A stretch of DNA of 64,000 nt from an uncultured Planctomycetota bacterium (GCA_903928115.1 CAIYPP010000109.1:32330-96329); one strand, 5' to 3'; positions 39,310-48,725 are shown, numbered from the stretch's first letter. Notes: generated by a model from the sequence alone, not told the origin. Program-made: numbers and translations.

Positions 39310-40587
39310 TCAACGAGCGCGCAAGAAAGCACCGAGAGCGCGCACCATGAGCGACGGATCTTCCGCCCCGCAGAGCTCGCGGATCGAGTGCATCGAGAGC
39401 TGCGCCGTGCCGACGTCGACCGTGCGCATCCCAAGGCGCGCCGCAGTCAGCGGCCCGATCGTCGTGCCGCAGGCGAGGTTGGAGCGGTGGAAGTACTTCT
39501 GCACCGGCACTCCCGCCCGCTCACAGGCGAGCTGGAACTCGGCCTCGCCCTCCGCATCCGTGGCGTAGCGCGTGTTGGTGTTGATCTTGATCACCGGCCC
39601 GCGGTTGAGCGCGATCCAGTGCTCCGGCTCGTGCTTTTCGCGGTAGTTGGGGTGCGTGGCGTGCGCCATGTCGATCGACGCGCAGAAGCTCTTCGCGATC
39701 GCGCGGTGCAGGTCCTCGCGCGAGGGGCCGACGAGCCGTTCGAGCACGTCGAGGAGCAACGGCCCTTGGGCGCCGCGCGTCGAACTGCTCCCGACCTCCT
39801 CGTGATCGAAGAGGCACACGATCGCGACAGGACCGTCCCCCACCGCGTGACCACGCAGGGCCTCGAGAGCGCACCAGGAGGAGCACAGGTTGTCGAGGCG
39901 TGGGGCGCAGACCATCTCCTCCGCGACTCCCAGAAAGGACGACGGCGCCACATCGTGGAGCATCAGGTCCCAGCTCAGGATGTCCTCGCTCGCACAGACG
40001 AGTTCCTGCGCGAGGAAACGCTGCAAGGCGGCTTCATCCGGCCGACCGAGGCCCCACACGGGAGCCAAGTGGAGCTGAGGGTCGAGGACGAGGCCGCGCG
40101 TGTTCACCTCTCGATCGAGGTGGATCGCGAGCTGCGGGACGCGCGCGAGGGGCCGATTGCAGTGAACGAGGCGAGCGGTAGCCGTGCTGTTCGCGGCGCG
40201 CACCATGACGCGGCCCGAGATGCCGAGCTCGCGGTCGAGCCAAGAGTTCAGCAGAGCCCCGCCGTAGACCTCGACGCCGAGCTGGCGGAAGCCCGCAGAG
40301 CCCGTGTTCGGCCGCGCCTTGATGCGCAGGTTGGGACTGTCGGTGTGCGCGCCGAGCACGCGAAATCCGACGTCGACCGCCGGGCGCGCACCGCAGGACC
40401 AAGCGAGCAGAGCTCCACCCCGACGCACGAAGCCGCGGGCAACGCCGCTCTGGAATCTCTCGGTCTCGGACACCTCGCTCCAGCCGGCAGCGAGCAGCGC
40501 CTCCGCGCCCTTCGCGACCGCATGAAACGGAGACGGAGATGCATCGATGTACGTACACAGGGAACGGGCCTGAACACGGGGATCCAT
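39310..40587 (-). CDS. M18 family aspartyl aminopeptidase
   Basis: This 425-aa dinuclear zinc aminopeptidase belongs to the M18 family (DAP/ApeB). Signatures are present: an N-terminal YIDASPSPFHAV, the metal-binding GAHTDSPNLRIK and the DHEEVGSSSTRGA motif. It ends in TVDVGTAQLSMHSIRELCG with the last metal His. Normal length. It releases N-terminal acidic residues in characterised members. Confidence 0.95.
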   Translation of the reverse strand: MDPRVQARSLCTYIDASPSPFHAVAKGAEALLAAGWSEVSETERFQSGVARGFVRRGGALLAWSCGARPAVDVGFRVLGAHTDSPNLRIKARPNTGSAGFRQLGVEVYGGALLNSWLDRELGISGRVMVRAANSTATARLVHCNRPLARVPQLAIHLDREVNTRGLVLDPQLHLAPVWGLGRPDEAALQRFLAQELVCASEDILSWDLMLHDVAPSSFLGVAEEMVCAPRLDNLCSSWCALEALRGHAVGDGPVAIVCLFDHEEVGSSSTRGAQGPLLLDVLERLVGPSREDLHRAIAKSFCASIDMAHATHPNYREKHEPEHWIALNRGPVIKINTNTRYATDAEGEAEFQLACERAGVPVQKYFHRSNLACGTTIGPLTAARLGMRTVDVGTAQLSMHSIRELCGAEDPSLMVRALGAFLRAR

Positions 40588-40662
40588 GGCGCCTATTCAA
40601 GGTCCGCGCACGGGCTTCTTCCACCGTTTTCCGCCCTCGCCCCGATGTGCTAGAAACGAGTC

Positions 40663-41370
40663 ATGTTGCTGGTCGTGTTGCCGCTCCTCGCCGCGCTCTG
40701 CGCCCAAGATGGGGCCGCGCCGCCGAGCACCGAGCGCGCCGCGCTGGAGGCGGGCTTGGCCCGCGCACGGTCCGAGCTGCGCTGCGCGGCCTTGGACTCG
40801 CTCCCTCGGCAGGCGCCCGTCGACGTGCTTCCGCTGCTCCAGAAGAGCCTCTCCGATCCCGACGAGCGCGTCCGCTGCGCGACCCTCCATGCACTGGGCA
40901 AGCTGGATAGTCCGCAGGCCCTCGATGCACTCCTCTCCGATGCACCAACTCGGCTCGTCGCGCTGCGTGGCCACCGTCGCGAACGAGTGGCCCTGCTCCG
41001 TGCGCTCGGCCAGCACGGCGATCCGCGAGCTCTGCGCGCGCTGACCACCGACGCGCACGCCGACTATGACGTCCACGTGCTCCGCACGCGGATCCTCGCC
41101 ATCGCTCGCGTGCGTTCGCGCGACTCCATCGACGCGCTCATCGCGCTCGGCAGGGCGCTGCCCTTCGCGGAAGAGCAGCAGGTGATGCTCGAGTGGCGTC
41201 TCGCCCTGCGCGTGCTGACGGGGCGCGTCGGCGGTCGCACCGTCGCGGAGTGGAGCCGCTGGTGGGCGGAAGCCCGCGCGACCTTCGCGGTGTCGCACGA
41301 GCTGCCCGAGCTGCAGGCGAGCGATCGCTCGCGCTGGCTGGACTTCTGGAGCGACGAAGAGACCCCGTGA
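40663..41370 (+). CDS. Exported HEAT-repeat protein
   Basis: This 235-aa protein has a short signal-like start (MLLVVLPLLAALCAQ) and HEAT-like helices (ALDSLPRQAPVDVLPLL, DERVRCATLHALGKLD and similar). It ends with L-R-V-L-T-G-R-x-G-G-R then V-A-E-W-S-R-W-W, a variant of the W-R-x-W-W tail of other HEAT proteins here. Its stop overlaps the sulfatase gene start (GTGA), so the two are translationally coupled. Confidence 0.75.
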   Translation: MLLVVLPLLAALCAQDGAAPPSTERAALEAGLARARSELRCAALDSLPRQAPVDVLPLLQKSLSDPDERVRCATLHALGKLDSPQALDALLSDAPTRLVALRGHRRERVALLRALGQHGDPRALRALTTDAHADYDVHVLRTRILAIARVRSRDSIDALIALGRALPFAEEQQVMLEWRLALRVLTGRVGGRTVAEWSRWWAEARATFAVSHELPELQASDRSRWLDFWSDEETP

Positions 41371-43094
41371 GTCGCTCGCTCGGCCTCTGCTCACTCGGTT
41401 CCTTCGTGCTCGCGGCGTGCGGAGCGGAGACGAAGCCCTCCGTTCTCCTCATCTCGCTCGACACGACGCGCGCGGACGCACTGGGCGCCTACGGTGCCCA
41501 GCCATCCGTCACCCCGAGGATCGACCAGCTCGCGGCCGAAGGCGTCACGTTCGAGTGGGCGAGGACCGTCACCCCGACCACGCTGCCAGCCCACACGTCG
41601 ATGCTCACGGGTCTGTATCCGCATCGCCACACCGTGCGCGACAACAGCCTCACGGCCGTTCCGCTCGCGGCGACCACGGTTGCGGAACGCGCGAGCGCGG
41701 CAGGCCTCGCGACCGCGGCGTTCGTCTCGGCGAAGGTCCTCGATCGCGCGTTTGGCCTCGATCAAGGCTTCGCAACCTACTCGCAGCCTGCTCGGGAACA
41801 AGACGTCGTCACCAGCACGGGCTTCAGCGCTCGCTCGGCCGCGGACACGGTCGCGCAAGCAAGCAAGTGGATCCGCGGTATCCCCGTCGATCAACCCTTC
41901 TTCGCGTGGGTGCACCTCTTCGATCCGCATCGACCGTGGGTCGCGGGCGAACCGTGGATTTCCAAGGCAAGAGGCAACCCGTATCTCGCGGAGATCGCGG
42001 CGACGGACGACGCCGTGGGGCACCTGCTCGACGCGCTGCGCGCGAGCGGACGCTACGAACGCACGACCGTCGTGCTCGTGGGCGACCACGGCGAGGGACT
42101 CGGTGAGCACGGCGAGGACAGCCACGCGTACTTCGTGTACGACTCGACACTGCGAGTCCCGCTGATCCTTCGCCGCGCCGACGGAGCGCGGGCGGGCGAG
42201 CGCGTCGATTCGACGGTCACCGTCGCTGACATCGGTCCCACGCTATGCGAAGCGCTCGGAGTCGCGAACTTGCCCGACGCGGATGGCACGAGCCTCTTCG
42301 CGGTCGCGCCGCCTCCCGGCCGCGGCGTGTACTTCGAGTCCTTTTACGGTTTTCTCCACTACGGCATGGCGCCTCTCGCAGGCTGGGTCGACTCGCGTGG
42401 AAAGTACATCCACACATCCGCGCCGGAGCTCTACGAGCCGCTGCGGGCGCCGCGCGAGCCGCGCAATCTCATCGCAGAGCGCGGCGAGCTCGCGCGCTCC
42501 CACCTTGCAGCGCTCGCACAGGTCCTCTCGCGGCCCGCGCTGTCGACCGGAGCCTCCGTTCGAGACGATGCCGCGCTGCTGCGCGGCGTACAGGAGCTCG
42601 GCTACGCCAGCACTGCGACACTGAGCGGCCCGCTCCCCGACCCGCTCGCTCCCAGCGAGCTTCCGAGCCCACACTCCCGTGCAACCGAGCTGCGCACCTG
42701 CGAACAAGCCCAGCTCGCTTTTGAGCTTGGGCGCTTTGCCGACGCAGAGCGCATGCTCGCGGGCGTGCTCCGAGAGAATCCGGGCAACACGTTCGCGCTC
42801 GAGTACCTCGCACACGCGCAGATCCGACTCGGCAAGCTCGACCTCGCTCGCGAGTCGTTCGAGAATGCGCTGTCGCGGGGCCCCGAGCGCGCCTCGACGC
42901 TGCGCGGGCTCGGCGTGATCCTCCAGCAGCAGGGCGATCGTGCAGGGGCCATCGCCCGTTGGACCCGCGCTGCCGAGCTCGATCCGAGCGACCTCGAGAC
43001 ACTGCGCATGCTGCTTCAAGCCGCTCAAGAATCTGCCGACTCTGCAGCCGAGTCTCGCTGGCGCGAGGCCCTCAAGCGAGCGTCCGCACCGTGA
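41367..43094 (+). CDS. Sulfatase-like lipoprotein with C-terminal TPRs and Thr at the nucleophile position
   Basis: This 575-aa protein begins with a lipoprotein signal (MSRSLGLCSLGSFVLAAC, lipobox L-A-A-C18) and a sulfatase/alkaline-phosphatase-superfamily domain (about residues 25-410) with metal motif LLISLDTTRAD and the VLVGDHGEGLGEHG site. At the formylglycine position the sequence is T72-L-P-A-H-T-S-M-L-T-G, so Thr replaces Cys/Ser and His replaces Arg. About three TPR units follow (about 430-575). The start is GTG 41367, overlapping the HEAT gene stop. It is anchored outside the cytoplasm; the substrate is unknown. Confidence 0.87.
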   Translation: MSRSLGLCSLGSFVLAACGAETKPSVLLISLDTTRADALGAYGAQPSVTPRIDQLAAEGVTFEWARTVTPTTLPAHTSMLTGLYPHRHTVRDNSLTAVPLAATTVAERASAAGLATAAFVSAKVLDRAFGLDQGFATYSQPAREQDVVTSTGFSARSAADTVAQASKWIRGIPVDQPFFAWVHLFDPHRPWVAGEPWISKARGNPYLAEIAATDDAVGHLLDALRASGRYERTTVVLVGDHGEGLGEHGEDSHAYFVYDSTLRVPLILRRADGARAGERVDSTVTVADIGPTLCEALGVANLPDADGTSLFAVAPPPGRGVYFESFYGFLHYGMAPLAGWVDSRGKYIHTSAPELYEPLRAPREPRNLIAERGELARSHLAALAQVLSRPALSTGASVRDDAALLRGVQELGYASTATLSGPLPDPLAPSELPSPHSRATELRTCEQAQLAFELGRFADAERMLAGVLRENPGNTFALEYLAHAQIRLGKLDLARESFENALSRGPERASTLRGLGVILQQQGDRAGAIARWTRAAELDPSDLETLRMLLQAAQESADSAAESRWREALKRASAP

Positions 43095-43116
43095 TGCGAA
43101 ACTCGCAGCCATTCCC

Positions 43117-44613
43117 ATGAAGCGTGCCAACGTCGAATCCGTCGCTGCCGTCGACCTCGGGTCGAACAGCTTTCACATGGTGGTGGCGCAGCTCGACCAT
43201 GACGAGCTGCGTGTGATCGACCGACTCCGCGAGCGGACAGCGCTCGCGGAGGGCCTCGATGACTCCGACCGTCTCAAAGCGAAAGTCGCGGACCGCGCGC
43301 TGGAGTGCTTGGAGCGCTTCGGGCAGCGTCTGGCCCACATGCCCGCGGACTCGGTGCGGGTTGTCGGCACGAACACACTGCGGCGCATGCGCGAGTCGCG
43401 TGCCTTTCTCTCGAAGGCGCAGGCGGCGCTCGGACATCGCATCGAGATCATCTCCGGGCGCGAAGAGGCGCGCTTGATCTACCTCGGCGTCACGCACGCC
43501 CACGTCGATGACTCGCGACGCAGGCTCGTCGTCGACATCGGCGGCGGGAGCACCGAGTGCATTCTCGGGGAAGGCCCGGAGATCTTGGAGAGCGACAGCC
43601 TTCAGATGGGCTGCGTCCGCTGGTCGACAAAGTTCTTCCCCAACGGCGAAATCACCAAGGAGCGCATGGATCGCGCGCAGATCGCTGCAGGGCTGGAGCT
43701 CCAAGGCATCGCGCGGCGCTATCGCAGCCTCGGCTGGGAGAGCGCCGTCGGATCCTCGGGAACGATCGTCGCGTGCGAAGAGATGGTGCGCGCCGCGGGC
43801 TGGTCGATCCGCGGCATCACCGACAAGTCGCTGCGCAAGCTCCGGCGCGCGCTCGTGGACGCGGGCCACGTCGAGCGACTTCAACTGCCCGCGCTCCAGC
43901 CCGACCGCGCTCCCGTGCTCGCCGGCGGGGTCGCAGTGCTCTCCGCCATCTTCAAGATCCTCGACATCGAAGTCTTGCAGGCGAGTCCTGGCGCGCTGCG
44001 AGAAGGTGTGCTGCATGACCTCCTCGGCCGCATCAAGCACGAGGACATCCGCGAGCCCACGATTCGCTCGTTCGCACGGCGCTACCGCGTGGACCTCGAG
44101 CAGGCGGGCCGCGTCGAGCGCACGGCGCTCGCCCTCCTCGCCCAGGTCGCTCCCGTGTGGGAGCTCGAAGACGCGGCATCGACCCGCCTGCTCTCGTGGG
44201 CCGCGCGCCTGCACGAGGTCGGCCTAGGGATCTCCTACTCGGGCTACCACCGCCACGGGGCGTACCTCGTCGCCAACGCCGATATGAGCGGCTTTTCGCG
44301 CGAGGATCAGGCCCAGCTCGCGGCGCTGATCGGCAACCACCGCCGACGTCCCGATCGAGCTCAGTTCGAGGCGCTCTCGCCCGACCTCGTCGAGTCGACA
44401 CTGCGGCTCGCCGCTCTCTTGCGGCTCGCAGCGCGACTGCACCGCAGCCGCAGCCCGCGTGCGCTTCCGCCCTTCGACCTCTTCGTCCGCAAGCGCGAGC
44501 TGCGGCTCGAGTTCGCCAAGGGCTGGCTCGATGAGCACCCGCTCTCGCGCGCCGACCTGGAAGAGGAGTCCGTGCAGTTGGCCGAGCTCGGCTTCGAGCT
44601 CCGCGTCAGCTAG
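43117..44613 (+). CDS. ppx: Ppx/GppA family exopolyphosphatase
   Basis: This 498-aa protein hydrolyses polyphosphate or pppGpp. The ASKHA-type N-domain has AAVDLGSNSFHMVV and the second phosphate loop VVDIGGGSTECI; an HD-like C-terminal domain follows (SWAARLHEVG, then YHRHGAYL and GNHRR). ATG 43117 is chosen because it gives the standard start. The stop (TAG) overlaps the ppk stop on the opposite strand in one CTAG. Confidence 0.95.
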   Translation: MKRANVESVAAVDLGSNSFHMVVAQLDHDELRVIDRLRERTALAEGLDDSDRLKAKVADRALECLERFGQRLAHMPADSVRVVGTNTLRRMRESRAFLSKAQAALGHRIEIISGREEARLIYLGVTHAHVDDSRRRLVVDIGGGSTECILGEGPEILESDSLQMGCVRWSTKFFPNGEITKERMDRAQIAAGLELQGIARRYRSLGWESAVGSSGTIVACEEMVRAAGWSIRGITDKSLRKLRRALVDAGHVERLQLPALQPDRAPVLAGGVAVLSAIFKILDIEVLQASPGALREGVLHDLLGRIKHEDIREPTIRSFARRYRVDLEQAGRVERTALALLAQVAPVWELEDAASTRLLSWAARLHEVGLGISYSGYHRHGAYLVANADMSGFSREDQAQLAALIGNHRRRPDRAQFEALSPDLVESTLRLAALLRLAARLHRSRSPRALPPFDLFVRKRELRLEFAKGWLDEHPLSRADLEEESVQLAELGFELRVS

Positions 44614-46916
44614 CGCCGTTCCCCCTCGTTCGGGTCCGCCTCCGGAGTCTCCGTCGGCACGAATGGCTCGAGAACCACGGAGGATCCCTTGCGACGAGCG
44701 CGGCGCGGCGCGGCTCCGAGGATTCCAGCCGCACGCCTGCGGCGCGCACGACGGAGCTTCGCGTCGATCGCGTGCGCCATGTCGCTGCGCGCTTCGTCGG
44801 TCAGCGCCTCACCCTCGGCTCGCTCGACCTCCGGGCTCTCGCAGAGACGCTCGAGGAGCACCTCCTGCGCCGCGCGCCGAGCGGACTTGCCTGGCTTCAC
44901 GCGGCTGTACCGGCCGTCGGCGCTCAAGCTCCAGGCCTGAGCGTTGTCGAGCAGGTACGGCTCGATCCCCTCCGCGAACACGCGCTGTGCGAGACGCTTC
45001 TCGGTCACCGGGAAGCAAGTCTCCACGCGGCGGAACAGGTTGCGCTGCATCCAGTCCGCGCTCGCGCACCAGCAGAGATCGTCCCCACTGGCGTGGAACA
45101 GGAAGATGCGACTGTGCTCGAGAAAGCGCCCCACGATCGAGCGGACACGAATGTTCTCGCTGATGCCGGGCACGCCGGGGCGCAGGCAGCATGTCCCCCG
45201 CACGATGAGGTCGATCTGCACGCCAGCCTGAGAGGCTCGATAGAGCGCTTGGATGATCTGCGGCTCCGAGAGCGCGTTCATCTTCGCCACGATGCGCGCG
45301 GACTTTCCGGCGCGCGCGTTCCGTGCCTCGGCATCGATCATCGCGAGCAAGGTGCGATGCAGCGAGAACGGCGACTGGATGATCCGTCGCAGGCGGGTGA
45401 CACGCCCTAGCCCGGTGAGCTGCAAGAACAGGCGGTGCACGTCCTCTCCGATCTCTCGATCACAGGTGAGCAGCGAGAGATCCGTGTACCCCCGCGTGGT
45501 GCGCACGTGATAGTTGCCCGTGCCGAGGTGGACGTAACGGCGCAGCTTCCGGCCCTCGCGCCGCACGATCATCAACATCTTGGCGTGCGCCTTGTAGCCG
45601 ACGATCCCGTACACGACGTTCGCGCCCGCCTGCTGCAAGCGCGTCGCGAGCTTGATGTTGTCGGCCTCGTCGAAGCGCGCGCGCAGCTCGATCACCGCCG
45701 TGACTTCCTTGCCTGCGCGGGACGCATCGATCAAAGCCTCGACCACCGGAGAGTCGCCCCCCGTTCGATACAGCGTCTGCTTGATCGCCAAGACGGCGGG
45801 GTCCGCGGCGGCCTGTCGTACGAGCTCCACCACCGGCGTGAAGGAATCGAAGGGGTGGTGCAGCAGCAGGTCCCCCTTGCGCAGGACCTCGAACAGGTCC
45901 GAGCCGCCCTGCTGAACGCGGCGCGGAATGCGCTGAACGAACGGCGGATACTTGAGGTCCGGCCGATCGACGAGGTCCACCATCGCGACGAGGCGATGCA
46001 TGTTCACCGGACCGTGGACGCGGTACAGGTCGTGCTCCTCGAGCTCGAACTCGCGAAGCAGGAAGCGCGCGGTCTCCTCGGGACACGTGTCGGCGACCTC
46101 CAGCCGCACGGCCTCGCCAAAGTTGCGATCGGCGAGCTCGCCCTTCAGCGCGCGCATCAGGTCGTCGGCCTCTTCCTCGTCGACCCACAGGTCGCTGTTG
46201 CGCGTCACACGGAACTGATAGCAGCCGTCGACCCGCATCCCGGGGAAAGCCTCGCCGACGTGCGCATGCACGATCGAGGAAAGCAGCACGAAGTCGTGGG
46301 CATCGCTCGCGACGCCCTCGGGCAGCCGGATCAGACGCGGCAACGACCGCGGAACCTGCACGATCGCCGTTCCGCTCTCACGACCGTACGCGTCGTCTCC
46401 CGAGACGGTCACCACGAAGTTGAGCGACTTGTTGTGGATGCGCGGGAACGGATGCGAGGGGTCGAGACCCACGGGGGTGAGAACCGGCAAGACTTCGTTG
46501 GCGAAGTAGCGCGCGATCCATGTCTGCTGGCGCTGGTTCCAATCCGCGCGCTTGCGAATGCGGATCCCCTCGCGTTCCAGCGCGGGCAGCAGCCCATCGT
46601 TGAGCAGTCGGTACTGCTCGGCCACGATTGCATGGGCCGCCTCGCCGATCCGCCGCAGGGTCTCGGAGTTGGACATGCCGTCCGGCTCGGAGCGCTGGAG
46701 CCCGTGCCGAGCCTGCTGGCGGAGGCCCGCGACGCGGATCTCGAAGAACTCGTCGAGGTTCGTGCTGCAGATCGTGAGGAACCGCAGTCGCTCCAAGAGC
46801 GGCGTGAGCGGGTCCTTGGCCTGCTCCAGCACCCGCAGGTTGAAGTCGAGTTGCGACAGCTCCCGGTTGAGGTAGAGCGAGGGATCGCGGAGGTCGCTGG
46901 GAACTTGGGGCGCCAT
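44610..46916 (-). CDS. ppk: Polyphosphate kinase Ppk1
   Basis: This 768-aa enzyme makes polyphosphate from ATP. It has the N-terminal start YLNRELSQLDFNLRVLEQA, the autophosphorylated His in K-A-H444-A-K-M, the YVHLGTGNYH motif, the GTCCLRPGV region and the FLFHASGDD motif. The C-terminal tail is an Arg-rich, disordered extension of about 60 residues. The stop overlaps that of ppx; sixA is divergent 145 bases away. Confidence 0.97.
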   Translation of the reverse strand: MAPQVPSDLRDPSLYLNRELSQLDFNLRVLEQAKDPLTPLLERLRFLTICSTNLDEFFEIRVAGLRQQARHGLQRSEPDGMSNSETLRRIGEAAHAIVAEQYRLLNDGLLPALEREGIRIRKRADWNQRQQTWIARYFANEVLPVLTPVGLDPSHPFPRIHNKSLNFVVTVSGDDAYGRESGTAIVQVPRSLPRLIRLPEGVASDAHDFVLLSSIVHAHVGEAFPGMRVDGCYQFRVTRNSDLWVDEEEADDLMRALKGELADRNFGEAVRLEVADTCPEETARFLLREFELEEHDLYRVHGPVNMHRLVAMVDLVDRPDLKYPPFVQRIPRRVQQGGSDLFEVLRKGDLLLHHPFDSFTPVVELVRQAAADPAVLAIKQTLYRTGGDSPVVEALIDASRAGKEVTAVIELRARFDEADNIKLATRLQQAGANVVYGIVGYKAHAKMLMIVRREGRKLRRYVHLGTGNYHVRTTRGYTDLSLLTCDREIGEDVHRLFLQLTGLGRVTRLRRIIQSPFSLHRTLLAMIDAEARNARAGKSARIVAKMNALSEPQIIQALYRASQAGVQIDLIVRGTCCLRPGVPGISENIRVRSIVGRFLEHSRIFLFHASGDDLCWCASADWMQRNLFRRVETCFPVTEKRLAQRVFAEGIEPYLLDNAQAWSLSADGRYSRVKPGKSARRAAQEVLLERLCESPEVERAEGEALTDEARSDMAHAIDAKLRRARRRRAAGILGAAPRRARRKGSSVVLEPFVPTETPEADPNEGERR

Positions 46917-47061
46917 GGGGGCTACCCCTCACGATAGGCTCCCGGAGCCGTTCCGCGCGGGCTCGGCCGCGCCAACGAGCGACTTCATCGAAGTTTCACG
47001 ACCGCCGAGCAGCGCAGACCGTCGCATTGACCCCTCCCGAGGCGTGGTCCATGCTGGGCCC

Positions 47062-47538
47062 ATGGAATTGTGGGTGATCCGACACGCAATCGCAGCCCCC
47101 GCGCTCCCAGGGCAGAGCGACGACGAGCGGCCGCTCACCGCGGAGGGCCGCGATGCCTTCCTTCCGCTGGCCGAGGCCCTGAAGGCGCTCCAAGTGCGAC
47201 CAAGCCTCGTGCTGTCCTCCCCGCTCGTCCGGGCCCACCAGACCGCCGAGCTGCTCGCCCCCGCGCTGGGCTGCCCGCTCCACACGAGCGAACTTCTCGC
47301 GGAGCCCCCGAGCGCGGAGCTGCTCGCAGGGCTCGGCGACCGAGACGTCGCCCTCGTCGGCCATGAGCCGTGGGTTTCCCAGCTCGTCGCGTGGTTGGTC
47401 TTGGGCCGCAAGGAGCTGGGCGAGCGCTTCCCTTTCGAGCGCGGTGCCGTCGCGCATCTCCACGGACGCCCGAGTCCCGGGGGAATGACGCTGCGTGCCT
47501 TCCTCGCACCCGAGCACCTCGGAACCAAGAGGCTCTAG
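47062..47538 (+). CDS. sixA: Phosphohistidine phosphatase SixA
   Basis: This 158-aa histidine phosphatase superfamily protein has the R-H-A motif at its start (MELWVIRHAIAAP), SSPLVRAHQTAELL and the second catalytic His in VGHEPW. Length matches SixA. In characterised members it removes phosphate from His of phosphotransfer proteins. It lies beside ppk and ppx, a recurrent arrangement. The next gene starts at the base after its stop. Confidence 0.9.
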   Translation: MELWVIRHAIAAPALPGQSDDERPLTAEGRDAFLPLAEALKALQVRPSLVLSSPLVRAHQTAELLAPALGCPLHTSELLAEPPSAELLAGLGDRDVALVGHEPWVSQLVAWLVLGRKELGERFPFERGAVAHLHGRPSPGGMTLRAFLAPEHLGTKRL

Positions 47539-48255
47539 GTGGACCCGCGGCGCTGGCAGGCGCGCGAACGGGCCCGCGAGCTGGCGCGAGCCTCCTTGGC
47601 GCGCGGTGACGCACTCGGCTGGTTCGAGGAGCTCTACCGCGAGGCCGAGGGCGAATTCTCGAAGATCCCCTGGGCCGACCCCGAGGGCCACCCGCTGCTC
47701 GTCGAGTGGCTCGCAACCGCTCCTCCGCCTCGCCCCGACGCCCGACGCGCCTTGGTGGTCGGCTGCGGCCTCGGCGAGGACTCCGAGTGCCTGCGTCGAG
47801 CGGGCTGGGACGTGACCGCCTTCGATGTCTCCCCCACCGCGGTCGAGTGGTGCCGCAAGCTGCACCCCCAAGGCGCCGACTACACCTGCGCCGACCTCTT
47901 CGCACCTCCGTCGCCTTGGACCGATGCCTTCGACCTCGTCTTCGAGTGCTACACGCTGCAAGCCCTGCCGCCGCAGCTACGCCCCGAGGCCTGCTCCAGC
48001 CTGCGCTCGTTCGTGCGCAGAGGCGGCGGGCTCCTTGTGGTCACCCGGCTGCGCCACGCCGACGAAGACCTCGGCCAACTTCCATGGCCCTTGCTCGCCG
48101 AGGAGCTCTCCCTCTTCGCGACGAACGGATTCCAGCGACGCGCTTGGGACATCCTCGACAGTGGGCCGAGCGACCCGCCGGCCCGCCATGTGCGAGCCTT
48201 CTTCCAGCGGGACGGACTCTCTTTCGAGCCGCGCTCCCCGTTCGGAGCGCGATGA
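47539..48255 (+). CDS. Class I SAM-dependent methyltransferase
   Basis: This 238-aa protein has the SAM motif ALVVGCGLGEDSECLRRAGW, the D-V-S segment (VTAFDVSPTAVEWCRKL) and a FDLVFECYTLQAL motif, resembling thiopurine-type or ubiE-like methyltransferases. The start is GTG 47539, directly after the sixA stop; an alternative is not needed. A short coding frame follows with an ATGA overlap. The substrate is unknown. Confidence 0.82.
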   Translation: MDPRRWQARERARELARASLARGDALGWFEELYREAEGEFSKIPWADPEGHPLLVEWLATAPPPRPDARRALVVGCGLGEDSECLRRAGWDVTAFDVSPTAVEWCRKLHPQGADYTCADLFAPPSPWTDAFDLVFECYTLQALPPQLRPEACSSLRSFVRRGGGLLVVTRLRHADEDLGQLPWPLLAEELSLFATNGFQRRAWDILDSGPSDPPARHVRAFFQRDGLSFEPRSPFGAR

Positions 48256-48425
48256 AGCGCCGGCTTTCTCCTCTCGGCATCTCGGACGCTGCGATCGAGT
48301 CGCCTCCCCAGCGACGCATCCATGGGACGCCATCACAAGTCGCCTGCGCATGCGGCGCGTCCGCTGCGCAAGCACCGCGTCGAGCTCGTTCCGTACACGT
48401 TGAAGCTCGCCTGCGCGAGCCGTAG
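48252..48425 (+). CDS. Possible small protein of unknown function
   Basis: A 57-aa frame begins MKRRLSPLGISDAAIESP and ends RARSVHVEARLREP. ATG 48252 overlaps the methyltransferase stop by four bases (ATGA), which supports it. It has no recognisable motif and its codon use is not decisive, so it could be chance. It lies directly before the KaiB-like gene. Confidence 0.3.
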   Translation: MKRRLSPLGISDAAIESPPQRRIHGTPSQVACACGASAAQAPRRARSVHVEARLREP

Positions 48426-48443
48426 CCTCAGCGGCGTCCCACC

Positions 48444-48725
48444 ATGCGAGTGCCCCGACTCGAGCTGTTCTTCCACTCCTCCTCGGCCTGCGGCCGCGAA
48501 GCCGTCGCGCATTTGGAGGCCCTGCGCCGCTCGGGACGAGTCGGTGCCGTCGAGCTGATCGCCACCGATCTCGACCGTCAGCCCGAAGCGGGCATGGCGC
48601 TCGGCATCCAGTTCACGCCGACGCTCGTGCGCCGCGATCTTCCCTCGCAGCCGCGCGCCTTCGGATCGTTCGCCGAGTCGGAAGCCCTGCTCTCCGCCCT
48701 TGAACTCGGCGAGGTGCCCGCATGA
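48444..48725 (+). CDS. KaiB-like thioredoxin-fold protein
   Basis: This 93-aa protein aligns by eye with KaiB: LELFFHSSSACGREAVAHLEAL (KaiB L-Y-V-A-G-x-T-P-x-S-x-x-A), VELIATDLDRQPEAGMALGI (V-I-D-[VL]-x-x-x-P), then TPTLVRRDLPSQPRAFG (A-T-P-T-L-x-x-x-x-P-x-P-x-R-x-x-x-G) and a final leucine-rich helix. KaiB-domain proteins pair with KaiC or with sensor kinases. Here it starts at ATG 48444 and its stop overlaps the next gene (ATGA), so it is coupled to a PAS-GGDEF-EAL protein. A single Cys replaces the KaiB N-terminal motif residue. Confidence 0.7.
   Translation: MRVPRLELFFHSSSACGREAVAHLEALRRSGRVGAVELIATDLDRQPEAGMALGIQFTPTLVRRDLPSQPRAFGSFAESEALLSALELGEVPA

Noticed and set aside
48322..48558. 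A 78-codon plus-strand frame overlapping the KaiB-like gene
   Set aside because: It overlaps the KaiB-like coding region in another frame and has no motif, while the KaiB-like frame has conserved residues and an ATGA link to the next gene.
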